The translations under genes and the position numbers were made by a program. Under the pieces are notes generated by a model. That model did no database searches, was not told the origin of the DNA, and saw only the letters and a program-made list of their open reading frames with translations. DNA of 64,000 nt from Bacillus sp. FJAT-26390 (GTDB lineage: Bacteria; Bacillota; Bacilli; Paenibacillales; Paenibacillaceae), in assembly GCF_001682865.1 (NCBI RefSeq), contig NZ_MAQX01000011.1, positions 345,691 to 409,690 of the forward strand, given 5' to 3'. Shown here one piece after another: positions 46,321 through 54,996 of the stretch. How positions within the stretch are numbered: the stretch's first letter is position 1; every line of letters starts with the position of its first letter.

Positions 46321-46346
46321 TATATAATATTAATTAGATTAGTATG
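46302..46346. repeat. 14-bp perfect inverted repeat over the GH76 -35 region
   Basis: CATACTAATCTAAT (46302-46315) and ATTAGATTAGTATG (46333-46346) are exactly complementary, separated by 17 bases. The left arm overlaps the spacer and first base of the -35. It lies between GH76 and GH125 and looks like a regulator site. Confidence 0.7.
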
Positions 46347-46362
46347 TCAATATACTATTTAA

Positions 46363-47646
46363 TTATGATTTGCTGATTTCCAGCCCGCATACGCTTAATA
46401 TAAACTCAACAAACATGGCATTTGACCAAGAAAACCATTCTCTCGTAAATGCATCGGGATTGTCCTTGTGAAATCCTTCATGGACCAAATGGGTTCCAGC
46501 GTCTGTTCGTTCAAACATGTCCAGTATTTCGTTCTGCTCCGATTCATCGATAGCGGTCATTCCTTGAATGGACAAAGCGATATGCCAAATGTAATGCTCC
46601 GGTGTGTGCGGACTTCCGATCCCCTTGGCATACTTGCCTTCATAGTAATAAGGGTTTCTTTGGCTTAGAATCATCCTTCTTGTATTTAGATAAACAGGAT
46701 CATCTTTTTTGCAGTAATCCAGATAGGGAAGGGAGAGCAAGCTCGGTACATTCGCATCGTCCATGATGTTGACCTGCCCTAAACCATCGACCTCGTAGGC
46801 ATAAACCGGGCCGAATTGTTCATCATTTAGGACTGCGAATTGCTCAATGCCTTGCTCGATTTCATTCCGAATGGACACAATCTCCTGACCCAGGCTCTGA
46901 TCGTGAATGAACAAATCATTTATTTCCTCCAAGTACTTCAACACGACCACGGCGAACATATTCGAAGGCACCAAATAACCATACTTGCAGGCATCATCAC
47001 TTGGCCGGAACCCTGACCATGTCATCCCTGTATATGCTACTTCGCTGCCTTTTCCGCTTCTTTCCAAAGTATCTGTGGCAGGACAATTTTCTCGTTCAAA
47101 GGTGTAATTCGATTGCTCCATATGGTATTGCTCGGTCCGCCAAACTTTCAAAACTAACCGCACCGCTTTTTCAAAATCGGGAGTAAAGTGTCCCGTTTCA
47201 CCTGTGTTTTTCCAATATAAATAAGCTAATTGAATAGGATAACACAAGGAATCTATTTCATATTTTCTTTCCCAGATCCATCCCGACATCTCAGTCTTAT
47301 CATTTTGGTGCCCTTTGCCATTATCAAACTCATTAAACGCATTGGCATACGGATCTCTTAAAATGGATTGATATTGGGTTTTTAAAACCCCTTCTATTAT
47401 TTTCTTAAGGTCGGCATCCTGTGCCGCCAGCATTAAATAAGGCCTGAGCTGATTCACGGAATCTCTCAGCCACATGGCTGGAATATCTCCGGTCAGCATG
47501 AATACCGTTCCATCATCTTCATGCCTGTGAATGGTTGTTTCCAGTGTATTCTGATAGCAGCTTTTGAACATTTGAATGATTTTAGGGCGATCGGACATTT
47601 TATCGGTAATATATTGAATGATCTGTTCTTCCGTATGGTTATGCAT
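46363..47646 (-). CDS. GH125 exo-alpha-1,6-mannosidase
   Basis: A 427-residue metal-independent exo-alpha-1,6-mannosidase of the former DUF1237 family. Characteristic parts are TGDIPAMWLRDSVNQLRPYL, NAFNEFDNGKGHQND, KYEIDSLCYPIQLAYLYW, MTWSGFRPSDDACKYGYLVP and NIMDDANVPSLLSLPYL. No signal peptide, so it acts inside the cell on imported fragments. I chose ATG 47644-47646, seven bases after GGAG, over an ATG two codons earlier. It follows the LplABC-like transporter genes by 57 bases and probably shares their transcript; GH76 downstream has its own promoter. Confidence 0.93.
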   Translation of the reverse strand: MHNHTEEQIIQYITDKMSDRPKIIQMFKSCYQNTLETTIHRHEDDGTVFMLTGDIPAMWLRDSVNQLRPYLMLAAQDADLKKIIEGVLKTQYQSILRDPYANAFNEFDNGKGHQNDKTEMSGWIWERKYEIDSLCYPIQLAYLYWKNTGETGHFTPDFEKAVRLVLKVWRTEQYHMEQSNYTFERENCPATDTLERSGKGSEVAYTGMTWSGFRPSDDACKYGYLVPSNMFAVVVLKYLEEINDLFIHDQSLGQEIVSIRNEIEQGIEQFAVLNDEQFGPVYAYEVDGLGQVNIMDDANVPSLLSLPYLDYCKKDDPVYLNTRRMILSQRNPYYYEGKYAKGIGSPHTPEHYIWHIALSIQGMTAIDESEQNEILDMFERTDAGTHLVHEGFHKDNPDAFTREWFSWSNAMFVEFILSVCGLEISKS

Positions 47647-47703
47647 TATCATTCTCCTGTACTGTTAATTATCCATTTTATCCGCAGCGAACTTCGTGTT
47701 TAC

Positions 47704-48591
47704 CTATTCCTTTACCGATCCCAAGACGATTCCGTGAATAAGGTACCGCTGCAGGAAGGGATAGATTAATAAAATAGGAATCATGGATACTAAGATTTTT
47801 GCCGAATTCAAGGTGACATTGGATATCTTGTTGAACTCCTTAAGCTGCTCAACCGTAAGATTCTGGATTTGATCCCGCGTCAGGCTAAGCTGCTGAAGAT
47901 AGGTCTGCAAAGGAATTTTGTTGCTGTCGTTGATTAAAACAATCCCGTCAAAAAAATTGTTCCAGTGGCCTACGATGGAAAACAAGGCAATGGTAGCCAA
48001 GCTTGGCAATGAAACAGGAAGAAAAATATGAAACAATATTTTCAGTGGTCCCGCTCCATCCATAAATGCAGCTTCCTCCAGCTCCTTAGGAATCCCTTTG
48101 AAAAAATTCATCAGCAAGATGACATTAAATACCGGGACCGCTCCGGGTAATACGAGAGCCCAGATGGAATTGATCAGCCCCAGATTGCTAATGACCATAA
48201 ACCAAGGGACAATGCCGCCGCTAAATAACATCGTAAATATGATAACCCACATATAAACGTTTCTTGATTTAAACTGCTTGATGCTTCTAGACAGCGGGTA
48301 GGCCATTAATATGGTCAAAACCATATTCAGGCTGACACCAAGAACGACACGCTCCACCGAGACAAGAAATGCCTTCCAAAATTTCGTATCATTTAATATC
48401 TTTTCGTAGGAGGAGAAATTAATATCTACGGGGATAAAATAAACCTCTCCTGCATTTACAGCCGTACTGCTGCTAATCGAAATGGCGATCGTATTAACCA
48501 TCGGAACGATAGATACAAAAGTGATCATTAACAATGCCGTTATGATCAATATGCTTACAAACCTGGACCCCAGGGCTTTGGATTGTACCAT
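47704..48591 (-). CDS. Carbohydrate ABC transporter permease (LplC type)
   Basis: A 295-residue permease of the LplC/CarB group, with six helices and the EAA loop LEEAAFMDGAGPLKILFHIF then LPVSLP. GGAGG lies seven bases upstream of the ATG. Only nine bases separate it from the LplB-type gene. It completes the membrane channel for mannan fragments together with that protein. It ends YLIHGIVLGSVKE, typical of this group. Confidence 0.93.
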   Translation of the reverse strand: MVQSKALGSRFVSILIITALLMITFVSIVPMVNTIAISISSSTAVNAGEVYFIPVDINFSSYEKILNDTKFWKAFLVSVERVVLGVSLNMVLTILMAYPLSRSIKQFKSRNVYMWVIIFTMLFSGGIVPWFMVISNLGLINSIWALVLPGAVPVFNVILLMNFFKGIPKELEEAAFMDGAGPLKILFHIFLPVSLPSLATIALFSIVGHWNNFFDGIVLINDSNKIPLQTYLQQLSLTRDQIQNLTVEQLKEFNKISNVTLNSAKILVSMIPILLIYPFLQRYLIHGIVLGSVKE

Positions 48592-48600
48592 GTTTACCTC

Positions 48601-49551
48601 CTAAAAAATCTTATACCCGGCGTATTTTGCAGCTAACCTATAGGAGAGAATGATTAAAACAAAACTGATGACAGATTTCATTAAACCTATGGCTGTGGCA
48701 AACGAATACTGCATATTGATCAGACCCATGCGGTACACAAAAGTATCGATGATATCGCCTGTTTCATATACCAACGGATTATAGAGATTGAATACTTGGT
48801 CAAACCCTGCATTCAATACATTTCCCAGACTCAAGGTGCCTAGTAAAACGATGGTTGGAAAGATTCCTGGCAGCGTTATGCTTCTGATCTGCTTCCAGCG
48901 ATTAGCGCCATCAAGCGCAGCCGATTCATATAATGCCGGATTAATTGCTGTCAACGCAGCCAAATAAATAATGGTCCCGTAACCAAATTCCTTCCACGTA
49001 TCCGTTAAAATAAGCAGAGGTCTAAACCAGGTGTTGCTTGCCAAAAACATAACTCGTTCCAGACCCAAAAATTCAAACAAACCGTTTACCATGCCGTCGT
49101 ATGAAAAAATCATGGAAAGCATGCTGCCCAAGACAACCCATGACATAAAATGCGGTAAATATACAATGGTTTGAACCGTACTCTTAAAGACTTTAAGCCT
49201 TACTTCATTTAATAGCAGGGCAAAAACAATGGGTACCAGTAAGCCGAGTAAAATTTTCCCTATCGCGATTACAATCGTATTGATGAAGATTTGCTTGCTG
49301 TCGGGCAGTTGAAACATATAAGTGAAATTGGCGAGGCCTACCCAGTCGGAACCCCCTATCCCTTTCGCAGGGATAAATCGTTGAAACGCCATCACGGCTC
49401 CAAACATGGGAATGATCGAGAAAATAAACAGCATGATCATTCCGGGCAACAGCATGAAATGATAAACGATACCGTTTGACCAGTTCCGTTTTTTATGTAT
49501 GTGATTGAGGGGCTTTTCCCCGCTGGTTACAGGCATATCCACTTGCGCCAT
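48601..49551 (-). CDS. Carbohydrate ABC transporter permease (LplB type)
   Basis: A 316-residue LplB-type permease. The family start WSNGIVYHFMLLPGMIMLF and the phrase MFGAVMAFQRFIPAKGIGGS are present, with the EAA loop LYESAALDGANRWKQIRSIT followed by LPGIFP. AAAGGATG precedes the ATG somewhat distantly. It lies between the binding protein and LplC-type genes. No ATPase is present in the locus. Confidence 0.93.
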   Translation of the reverse strand: MAQVDMPVTSGEKPLNHIHKKRNWSNGIVYHFMLLPGMIMLFIFSIIPMFGAVMAFQRFIPAKGIGGSDWVGLANFTYMFQLPDSKQIFINTIVIAIGKILLGLLVPIVFALLLNEVRLKVFKSTVQTIVYLPHFMSWVVLGSMLSMIFSYDGMVNGLFEFLGLERVMFLASNTWFRPLLILTDTWKEFGYGTIIYLAALTAINPALYESAALDGANRWKQIRSITLPGIFPTIVLLGTLSLGNVLNAGFDQVFNLYNPLVYETGDIIDTFVYRMGLINMQYSFATAIGLMKSVISFVLIILSYRLAAKYAGYKIF

Positions 49552-49647
49552 TTTCGCATCACATCCTTTTATCTAAATTAGTGAACTCGCTCGCTTCCGC
49601 TACACGAAAATGTTCAGGTGGAGTCATCCTCCACCTGATGCTGCTGC

Positions 49648-51282
49648 CTATTGATTGATCTCTTTGGCGATTTCATCTCCGCCCGTACGATGCCACGTAT
49701 CAACAAACTTATCAAACTCGTCAATCTTGGCTTCACCCATAATAATTTTCAGAATCACTTCTTCTTCCATTTTTTTGAGATTAGCCCATTTCATCTTCAT
49801 CGTTTCGGTTGTTCCATAAAAACCGCCAGGAATCACTTCAAGGTTCTCATTGTTCGCTTCCCGCTGGCCTTCAATCCGGGATAAATATTCACCATAGGTA
49901 TTGGCGTCAATATCATTTCCCTTTTCTTTAAACGCCTGATAGGCACGATAGGACACAATCCGATCTTCCTGGATCGTGGACTCGTCTCCAGATTTGTCTG
50001 TTGCCATAATGTCTTCATAGTAACGCTTTAATACATCGTCATAATCCACTTGCATCGGAATTTGGGTAGGGTCATTATTCCATCTGCTTGCGTCCGTCAA
50101 CAATTCATCCGAATGCTCTTTTTTGTATTGCACGGCATCATCGGTCATCGAATATAAAAAGTCTGTTGTTAGATTAATAGATTTCATAATCGCTTCTGGA
50201 TGCTTAAACCCTTTTTTCACAACGACGATCCCGCCGCCGATTGGATCTTGGCGAATCGTCTTAAATTTCCCGTTGTCATCCACTGGTGCAGATACCGCTA
50301 TCCACTCGGCTTCCGGATTTTTCTTAATGGAATCCTTATAGTTCGTATATCCGATCCACCAAGGATTAAATAGCATGCCTACTTGGCCGTTAATTACCAA
50401 AGCTTCTTTTTCTTCGTTTGATCTGACTGCGAATTGTTTATCGATAAGTCCCTCTTTGTAGCGCTCACTCAAATCTGCTAACGCTTCTTTCATTTCAGGC
50501 TGAACGGACCCGTATACGACTTGTCCATCTTTACCTGTAATCCATTGAGCCGGAAACGCTTGATGCGCTGCAAAAACAGGCGAAAAATTCATAGCATTCT
50601 GATCCATGACAAATCCTACCGTTTTCCCCGTACCGGAAGCGTCTTTTTCCATAAAGGTTTTAGCCAAATTCCAGACATCATCCAAGCTTTTTGGTATTTC
50701 AGCTCCAACTTTATCAATCCAATCTTTTCTTATCCACAATAGCTGGTGCTGATTTCCAATATTCGTCATTGGAAGTCCCATAATTTTGCCGTCTACCTTC
50801 ACTTGATCCAATAATAAATTGCCATAAGAATCGTAAATTTTCTTAATTCCCTCGGATGCTGTTTTTTCATAAACCTCCGTCATATCGGCAATCAGATCAT
50901 TATCGACCAATTGATTGAAAATTTCCCGGTTGACCAGCATAACATCAGGCAAATCACCGGTGGTCATCGAAAGGGATAATTTCTGGGCCATATCATCTGT
51001 CTCCCAAGCAACCTTCGCTTTTACGTTTACCCTGTCTTCCACATATCGTGTAGCAAGGTTATTTTCGATCGTATCCCCTTCCGGCAAATTATTTACATGA
51101 TTTGTATTTCGGCCAATCGTAAATTCGACAGGCGTTTCATATTTTCCGTAGGGATTATAATCGTTTTCGTTGACCGGACTTGCTGCTTCATTTCCGCCAT
51201 TCTTAGTACTGCTGCAACCGCTCGCAACCAGCAAACTTATACAAACGGCCATGATTACTGCGAATCTCCTGCTTTTCCCCAT
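49648..51282 (-). CDS. Solute-binding lipoprotein (LplA type)
   Basis: A 544-residue binding lipoprotein of the large LplA-like group. The signal peptide ends in LLVASGCSS, a lipobox-type cysteine. Typical elements are MLVNREIFNQLVDNDLIADM, LLWIRKDWIDKVGAEIPKSL and MAIISLIP-free C-terminal helices ending HRTGGDEIAKEINQ. AAAGGAGC lies nine bases upstream of the ATG. It heads the operon binding protein, LplB, LplC, GH125, presumably for alpha-1,6-linked manno-oligosaccharides. The kinase/regulator pair upstream probably induces it. Confidence 0.92.
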   Translation of the reverse strand: MGKSRRFAVIMAVCISLLVASGCSSTKNGGNEAASPVNENDYNPYGKYETPVEFTIGRNTNHVNNLPEGDTIENNLATRYVEDRVNVKAKVAWETDDMAQKLSLSMTTGDLPDVMLVNREIFNQLVDNDLIADMTEVYEKTASEGIKKIYDSYGNLLLDQVKVDGKIMGLPMTNIGNQHQLLWIRKDWIDKVGAEIPKSLDDVWNLAKTFMEKDASGTGKTVGFVMDQNAMNFSPVFAAHQAFPAQWITGKDGQVVYGSVQPEMKEALADLSERYKEGLIDKQFAVRSNEEKEALVINGQVGMLFNPWWIGYTNYKDSIKKNPEAEWIAVSAPVDDNGKFKTIRQDPIGGGIVVVKKGFKHPEAIMKSINLTTDFLYSMTDDAVQYKKEHSDELLTDASRWNNDPTQIPMQVDYDDVLKRYYEDIMATDKSGDESTIQEDRIVSYRAYQAFKEKGNDIDANTYGEYLSRIEGQREANNENLEVIPGGFYGTTETMKMKWANLKKMEEEVILKIIMGEAKIDEFDKFVDTWHRTGGDEIAKEINQ

Positions 51283-51402
51283 TATTTATTAGCTCCTTTG
51301 CTTATTTATATTTAAATTGTATGCGCTATCAGAAAAAGCGTATATGCAACATTTTTCTTTTCTGTAGCACTTTTTAGTGTTCTATCTTCCTTTATCGACA
51401 AT

Positions 51403-51436
51403 AAAAAAACCGCTGTACGCGAAGTACCTCGGTTTT
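51403..51436 (-). terminator. Terminator of the second two-component operon
   Basis: AAAACCG (51406-51412) and CGGTTTT (51430-51436) pair, with inner GTAC elements, and seven T residues follow on the minus strand. It separates the regulator operon from the transport operon. Confidence 0.75.
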
Positions 51437-51458
51437 CGAAGATGAGCAATATCCTGCA

Positions 51459-53105
51459 TCAAGAAAGCGGAATCGTTAACGTAACTGTTGTTCCTTTATT
51501 AGGCTCACTTTCAATTTCCAACCCGTATTCGTTGCCATAGTACAGCTTGATACGGTCATTTACGTTTCTTACGCCGCAGCCGCCGCCATCCCCTGCTAAT
51601 TGCAGCTTTTGCTGCTGCAAGGACATCCCCACGCCATTATCGCTTACAATCATTTTGATTTCCTCATTCTGTGGATACACCGAAATGATAATCTGATTGC
51701 CCTGAGGATTCGGTTCGGTGAATCCGTGTATAATGGCATTTTCCACGATCGGCTGTAAGATAAAATGAATGATCGATTGATTTAGAATCGATTCGTCTAC
51801 TCGGTAGTCCACTTCGAATGATCCGTCATTCATGATGGACTGCAAATCGAGATACGCATGAATATGCTTAATTTCATTTTCAACCGTAACCATATTTTTC
51901 CCTTTATTTAAGGTTGATCGATAAAACTTCGCCAACGTGGTGACCATATAACTCGTTTCGATATCTTTCTTCTTCAACGCCCGCCAATGGATAAAAGAGA
52001 GGGTATTGTATAAAAAGTGAGGATTGATCTGGCTTATGAGCTTGTTATAATCACTTTCCTTTTTGGCGATTTCGGCCTGGTACACTTGAAAAATAAGACT
52101 GTTAATCCGCTCCAGCATTTTCCCGATTCCATTTGTGAGTCCGCCAAATTCATCCATGGACGTACTTTGAATAATGACGTCTAGATTGTTTTGTTCCACT
52201 TTATCGACTTTATTTTTCAAATGGATAATCCGTCTCGTGAAATTGTTTGAAAATATGTATATAAGAAAGAAGGTGATTGCTAGACTGAGCAAAATAACAA
52301 ATACGGTAATTTTAAAAATGGCAAAAGCATTAATATAAGCGTTGGCGTTCGAGAGATAATAATGGATCGTCCATTCGATATTTTTCAAATGGCCGCTTAT
52401 TTTAAAGGGATAATCGGATATAGCGGCCGGGGATGAGCGTTCCTCTGGTTTTTTTTCGCTAAAAACAATTTGCTCTTTTTCGTTCTCAATCTTTACAAAA
52501 ATGTATTCCGACAGCTTGTCCAGGTCCGAAAAAATACTATCATAATTAATCGAGATCACCATAAAATTGCTGTCTTTGAAATTGCTGATCAGCTCTTGGA
52601 CCAAATATACATTTTCGTCATATACGACCCATTGTCTTCCCCTAAACCCGTCATACCAGGGCTTATTTTTCAACTCGCTTAGCGGCAAAATATTTTCGCG
52701 GATGCCTAGCAAATCCCCCGACGTATAAAAGGTAATTTCCTCGATATTATCATCCATCATTTTGATATGCGAAATCATCGGATCGACCTTGTCCCTGAAA
52801 TCGAGATACATAGCAAAATAGTTCTCTTCGTAATTGTTAATAAATACGTTCGAAAACTCTCGATTAAGCACCATAAACTCGCATAACGTGTTATATCTAT
52901 TAATTTTGTAATCAAGGATGTTGGAAATCTGGTTCAAGCTTGAAGCCGCTTCACTTTTTAATTCTTTGACCTGCGTTCGATACGATTGAATAAGTGAAAA
53001 CAGACCTAATAGAATGATCGGAATTAAAGCGATAATAAGGTGAGAAAGCAATAGCTTGTTGCGGAATCTGATATCATTGAACTTTTTCTTTATCAGATTG
53101 ATCAT
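51459..53105 (-). CDS. YesM-type sensor histidine kinase of the mannan locus
   Basis: A 548-residue membrane kinase. First helix LLLSHLIIALIPIILLGLFS, an extracellular sensor of about 250 residues, a second helix (ITVFVILLSLAITFFLIYIF), HAMP, the phosphoacceptor in LISQINPHFLYNTLSFIHWR, and an ATPase domain with PIVENAIIHGF, SDNGVGM and GGGCGVRNVNDRI. I chose ATG 53103-53105; the longer frame would lie deep inside the regulator gene. It still overlaps that gene by 32 bases, so the two are coupled. Signal probably a mannan fragment. Confidence 0.92.
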   Translation of the reverse strand: MINLIKKKFNDIRFRNKLLLSHLIIALIPIILLGLFSLIQSYRTQVKELKSEAASSLNQISNILDYKINRYNTLCEFMVLNREFSNVFINNYEENYFAMYLDFRDKVDPMISHIKMMDDNIEEITFYTSGDLLGIRENILPLSELKNKPWYDGFRGRQWVVYDENVYLVQELISNFKDSNFMVISINYDSIFSDLDKLSEYIFVKIENEKEQIVFSEKKPEERSSPAAISDYPFKISGHLKNIEWTIHYYLSNANAYINAFAIFKITVFVILLSLAITFFLIYIFSNNFTRRIIHLKNKVDKVEQNNLDVIIQSTSMDEFGGLTNGIGKMLERINSLIFQVYQAEIAKKESDYNKLISQINPHFLYNTLSFIHWRALKKKDIETSYMVTTLAKFYRSTLNKGKNMVTVENEIKHIHAYLDLQSIMNDGSFEVDYRVDESILNQSIIHFILQPIVENAIIHGFTEPNPQGNQIIISVYPQNEEIKMIVSDNGVGMSLQQQKLQLAGDGGGCGVRNVNDRIKLYYGNEYGLEIESEPNKGTTVTLTIPLS

Positions 53106-53826
53106 AAGGGATACCGCTCTCTCTATATTGTAATGGGCTGACATTGTATTTCGCTTTGAACAATCTGCAGAAATAAGAGGTATTTTCAATGCCTACAAAA
53201 ACCGCGATATCATTAATTTTCATATTGGAATGGATTAACATATAGTTTGCCTTGCGCAGCCGGTAATCCGTCAAATACTTGGAGAAATTCACACCCGTTT
53301 CTTTCTTAAACAATATGCTTAAATAACCCGGAGAAAGGTAAACTTCCTTAGATACATCCGATAGCGAGAGATCTCTCTGAAAGTTATCCTTCACGATTTC
53401 CTTCACTTGCTTAATGACCTTCGATTCCTGCGTTTCGTGCTCTGGATTGTCCCGAATAGGGCTGAATTGCGTAATTTCTTCCATCGCCTCCAGAAACTCA
53501 TCAACGGCTAATGGCTTCAATAAGTAATTCACAACCCCTAATTTGATCGCGCTTTTAGCATACTCAAACTCGTCATAACCGCTGCAAATTACGATTTTCA
53601 GGTCCTCCTGCGTTTTCCTCGCAATCTTGCTTAATTCCAAACCGTTCATCATAGGCATCTTTACATCCGTAATGAGGATATCTATCGATTTCCTATTTAG
53701 AATGCCTTCGGCAATTAATCCATTCTCTGCTTCCAGCACGTTGAAAGGAAATTTATACTGAGCGATTATATTTTTTATGCCTTCCCGTTCTATTTGTTCA
53801 TCGTCAACAATGAGAACATTAAACAT
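53074..53826 (-). CDS. AraC-type response regulator of the mannan locus
   Basis: A 250-residue response regulator, shorter than the YesN-type protein at 31557 because the middle region is reduced. Receiver: LIVDDEQIEREGI, phosphoacceptor in ILITDVKMPMMNG and the lysine in NYLLKPLAV. C-terminal AraC domain: LSLSDVSKEVYLSPGYLSIL and MKINDIAVFVGIENTSYFCR with FKAKYNVSPLQYR. GAGGAGA precedes the ATG. It is the first gene of the regulator-kinase operon; the transport operon at 51282 is the expected target. Confidence 0.93.
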   Translation of the reverse strand: MFNVLIVDDEQIEREGIKNIIAQYKFPFNVLEAENGLIAEGILNRKSIDILITDVKMPMMNGLELSKIARKTQEDLKIVICSGYDEFEYAKSAIKLGVVNYLLKPLAVDEFLEAMEEITQFSPIRDNPEHETQESKVIKQVKEIVKDNFQRDLSLSDVSKEVYLSPGYLSILFKKETGVNFSKYLTDYRLRKANYMLIHSNMKINDIAVFVGIENTSYFCRLFKAKYNVSPLQYRESGIPYDQSDKEKVQ

Positions 53827-53936
53827 GATTTCATCTCCTCTATAGAAACGATTTATAAAGCGGATTTCATTATATCACAATATAGGAAAGGGCTTTCAAT
53901 GGTAAAAAGCTTCATTTTGTCCCCAATAAAACAGAA

Positions 53937-53959
53937 AACCACATCCAGAGGACGCGGTT
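53937..53959 (-). terminator. Hairpin upstream of the mannan regulator operon
   Basis: AACCACATCC (53937-53946) and GGACGCGGTT (53950-53959) pair fully on the minus strand if two G-U pairs are counted. It lies upstream of the regulator gene with no intact gene to terminate, only the DJ-1/PfpI remnant just beyond. It therefore probably belonged to that lost gene. Confidence 0.5.
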
Positions 53960-53995
53960 GACTAGACTATTGAGCTGCGGCAGTTCGTACAGAAA

Positions 53996-54175
53996 TTATG
54001 CGAGAAACCCCAAAAGCCTTTTTACGTCGTTTGCATTTTCTGTCGAAGTAAGCCATGCAAGAAGGGTAAAGGCTACATCGAAGGCGGTTGACGGGTTAAA
54101 AGAAGTAATGGCCTTACGGTCCATCACAATGGGTTGATCCGGAATGACGTTGTCTCTCCGTATTGGAGCTTCCCT
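53996..54175 (-). pseudogene. C-terminal remnant of a DJ-1/PfpI-type amidotransferase-like gene
   Basis: On the minus strand a frame encodes NVIPDQPIVMDRKAITSFNP followed by STAFDVAFTLLAWLTSTENA and ends VKRLLGFLA with a stop at 53996-53998. This matches the C-terminal third of DJ-1/PfpI family proteins, where the conserved element is ITSxNPxTAxDVAFxLLE. An in-frame stop at 54176-54178 closes it upstream; the neighbouring frame further up (IVALTRQLINSL) may continue the same relic. No start or ribosome-binding site exists. The hairpin at 53937-53959 would be its old terminator. Confidence 0.55.
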
Positions 54176-54226
54176 TCACCAAGCTATTGATAAGCTGCCG
54201 CGTCAACGCCACAATTCCGTAACAAC

Positions 54227-54273
54227 TTGCCCATTGTGCATCATTGCCCATTGGGCAATAATATAGATATAGA
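54227..54273 (+). promoter_or_regulatory. Tandem TetR operators and promoter of the tetR-MMPL operon
   Basis: TTGCCCATTGGGCAA (54244-54258) is a perfect palindrome around a central T. A related site TTGCCCATTGTGCAT lies at 54227-54241, one turn and a half upstream. The first bases of the perfect site double as the -35 (TTGCCC), with -10 TATAGA at 54268-54273 and an 18-bp spacer. Binding would block transcription of the downstream tetR and MMPL genes. Confidence 0.7.
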
Positions 54274-54331
54274 ATTATTTTTGATAAAAACTGTCAGTCT
54301 ACCTGAAAAGAGGTGAACGCTTAGGCGTTAT

Positions 54332-54949
54332 ATGATGAATAAACAAAGCCTACGCCATATCAAAAGGGAAGCAACCGCGAATGCGCTTGCCGATGCAGCG
54401 TTCGCTCTTGCTCTGGAAAGGGGAATGGACGGCTTCGTCGTCGAGGATGTCGTTCAGCGCGCCGGTTACTCCAGAAGAACGTTCGCGAACCATTACTCCT
54501 GCAAGGAGGAAGCGGCAGCGGCAGCAGCTGTTATTTTTATTGGCGCCGAAGAGGTCGAGGATTGGATCACGAAGTTAAACGAGGACATTGCCCCGCCCGA
54601 CGTCCTTTACCATTTGATGAAGATGCAGCTGACAGCAGAGCATATTTATAAGCTGCGGCAGCTTGTATCGCTTTCGAAGCAGTATCCGTCTCTTGAGCCG
54701 TACATCCTCAGCGGACTGCACCGTTTGCAAATATCCGCCCAAGAGACATTGAGCGAGTTATCCTATGGACGTTATCCCGAGGGGTACACCCACCTTCTCG
54801 CCGGCGCTGTTTACGGGGCTGTGCTGCCCATACTGGACGGCAGCCTGAACGTGCTGCTTCCAGGTCAATCGGCCGACGAAAACCCTGAAGCCATTACGTT
54901 CGATCATTATTTAGACACCATGTTCAGTTTCTTGCGAAACGGCTTCTAG
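54332..54949 (+). CDS. TetR/AcrR-family transcriptional regulator
   Basis: A 205-residue TetR protein with a helix-turn-helix containing DGFVVEDVVQRAGYSRRTFA and NHYSCKEEAAAAA. The start is one of two adjacent ATGs at 54332. The ribosome-binding site GAGGTG is 16 bases upstream, but a five-bp hairpin (AACGC TTAG GCGTT) lies between, which would shorten the effective distance. It is followed by an MMPL-type exporter after 47 bases, a very common regulator/efflux arrangement. The operators at 54227-54258 support autoregulation. The inducer is probably an exported compound. Confidence 0.9.
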   Translation: MMNKQSLRHIKREATANALADAAFALALERGMDGFVVEDVVQRAGYSRRTFANHYSCKEEAAAAAAVIFIGAEEVEDWITKLNEDIAPPDVLYHLMKMQLTAEHIYKLRQLVSLSKQYPSLEPYILSGLHRLQISAQETLSELSYGRYPEGYTHLLAGAVYGAVLPILDGSLNVLLPGQSADENPEAITFDHYLDTMFSFLRNGF

Positions 54950-54996
54950 TTCCTTACCTCACGTTATTTCTACATGCAAAGGAGAAACATTAACGT

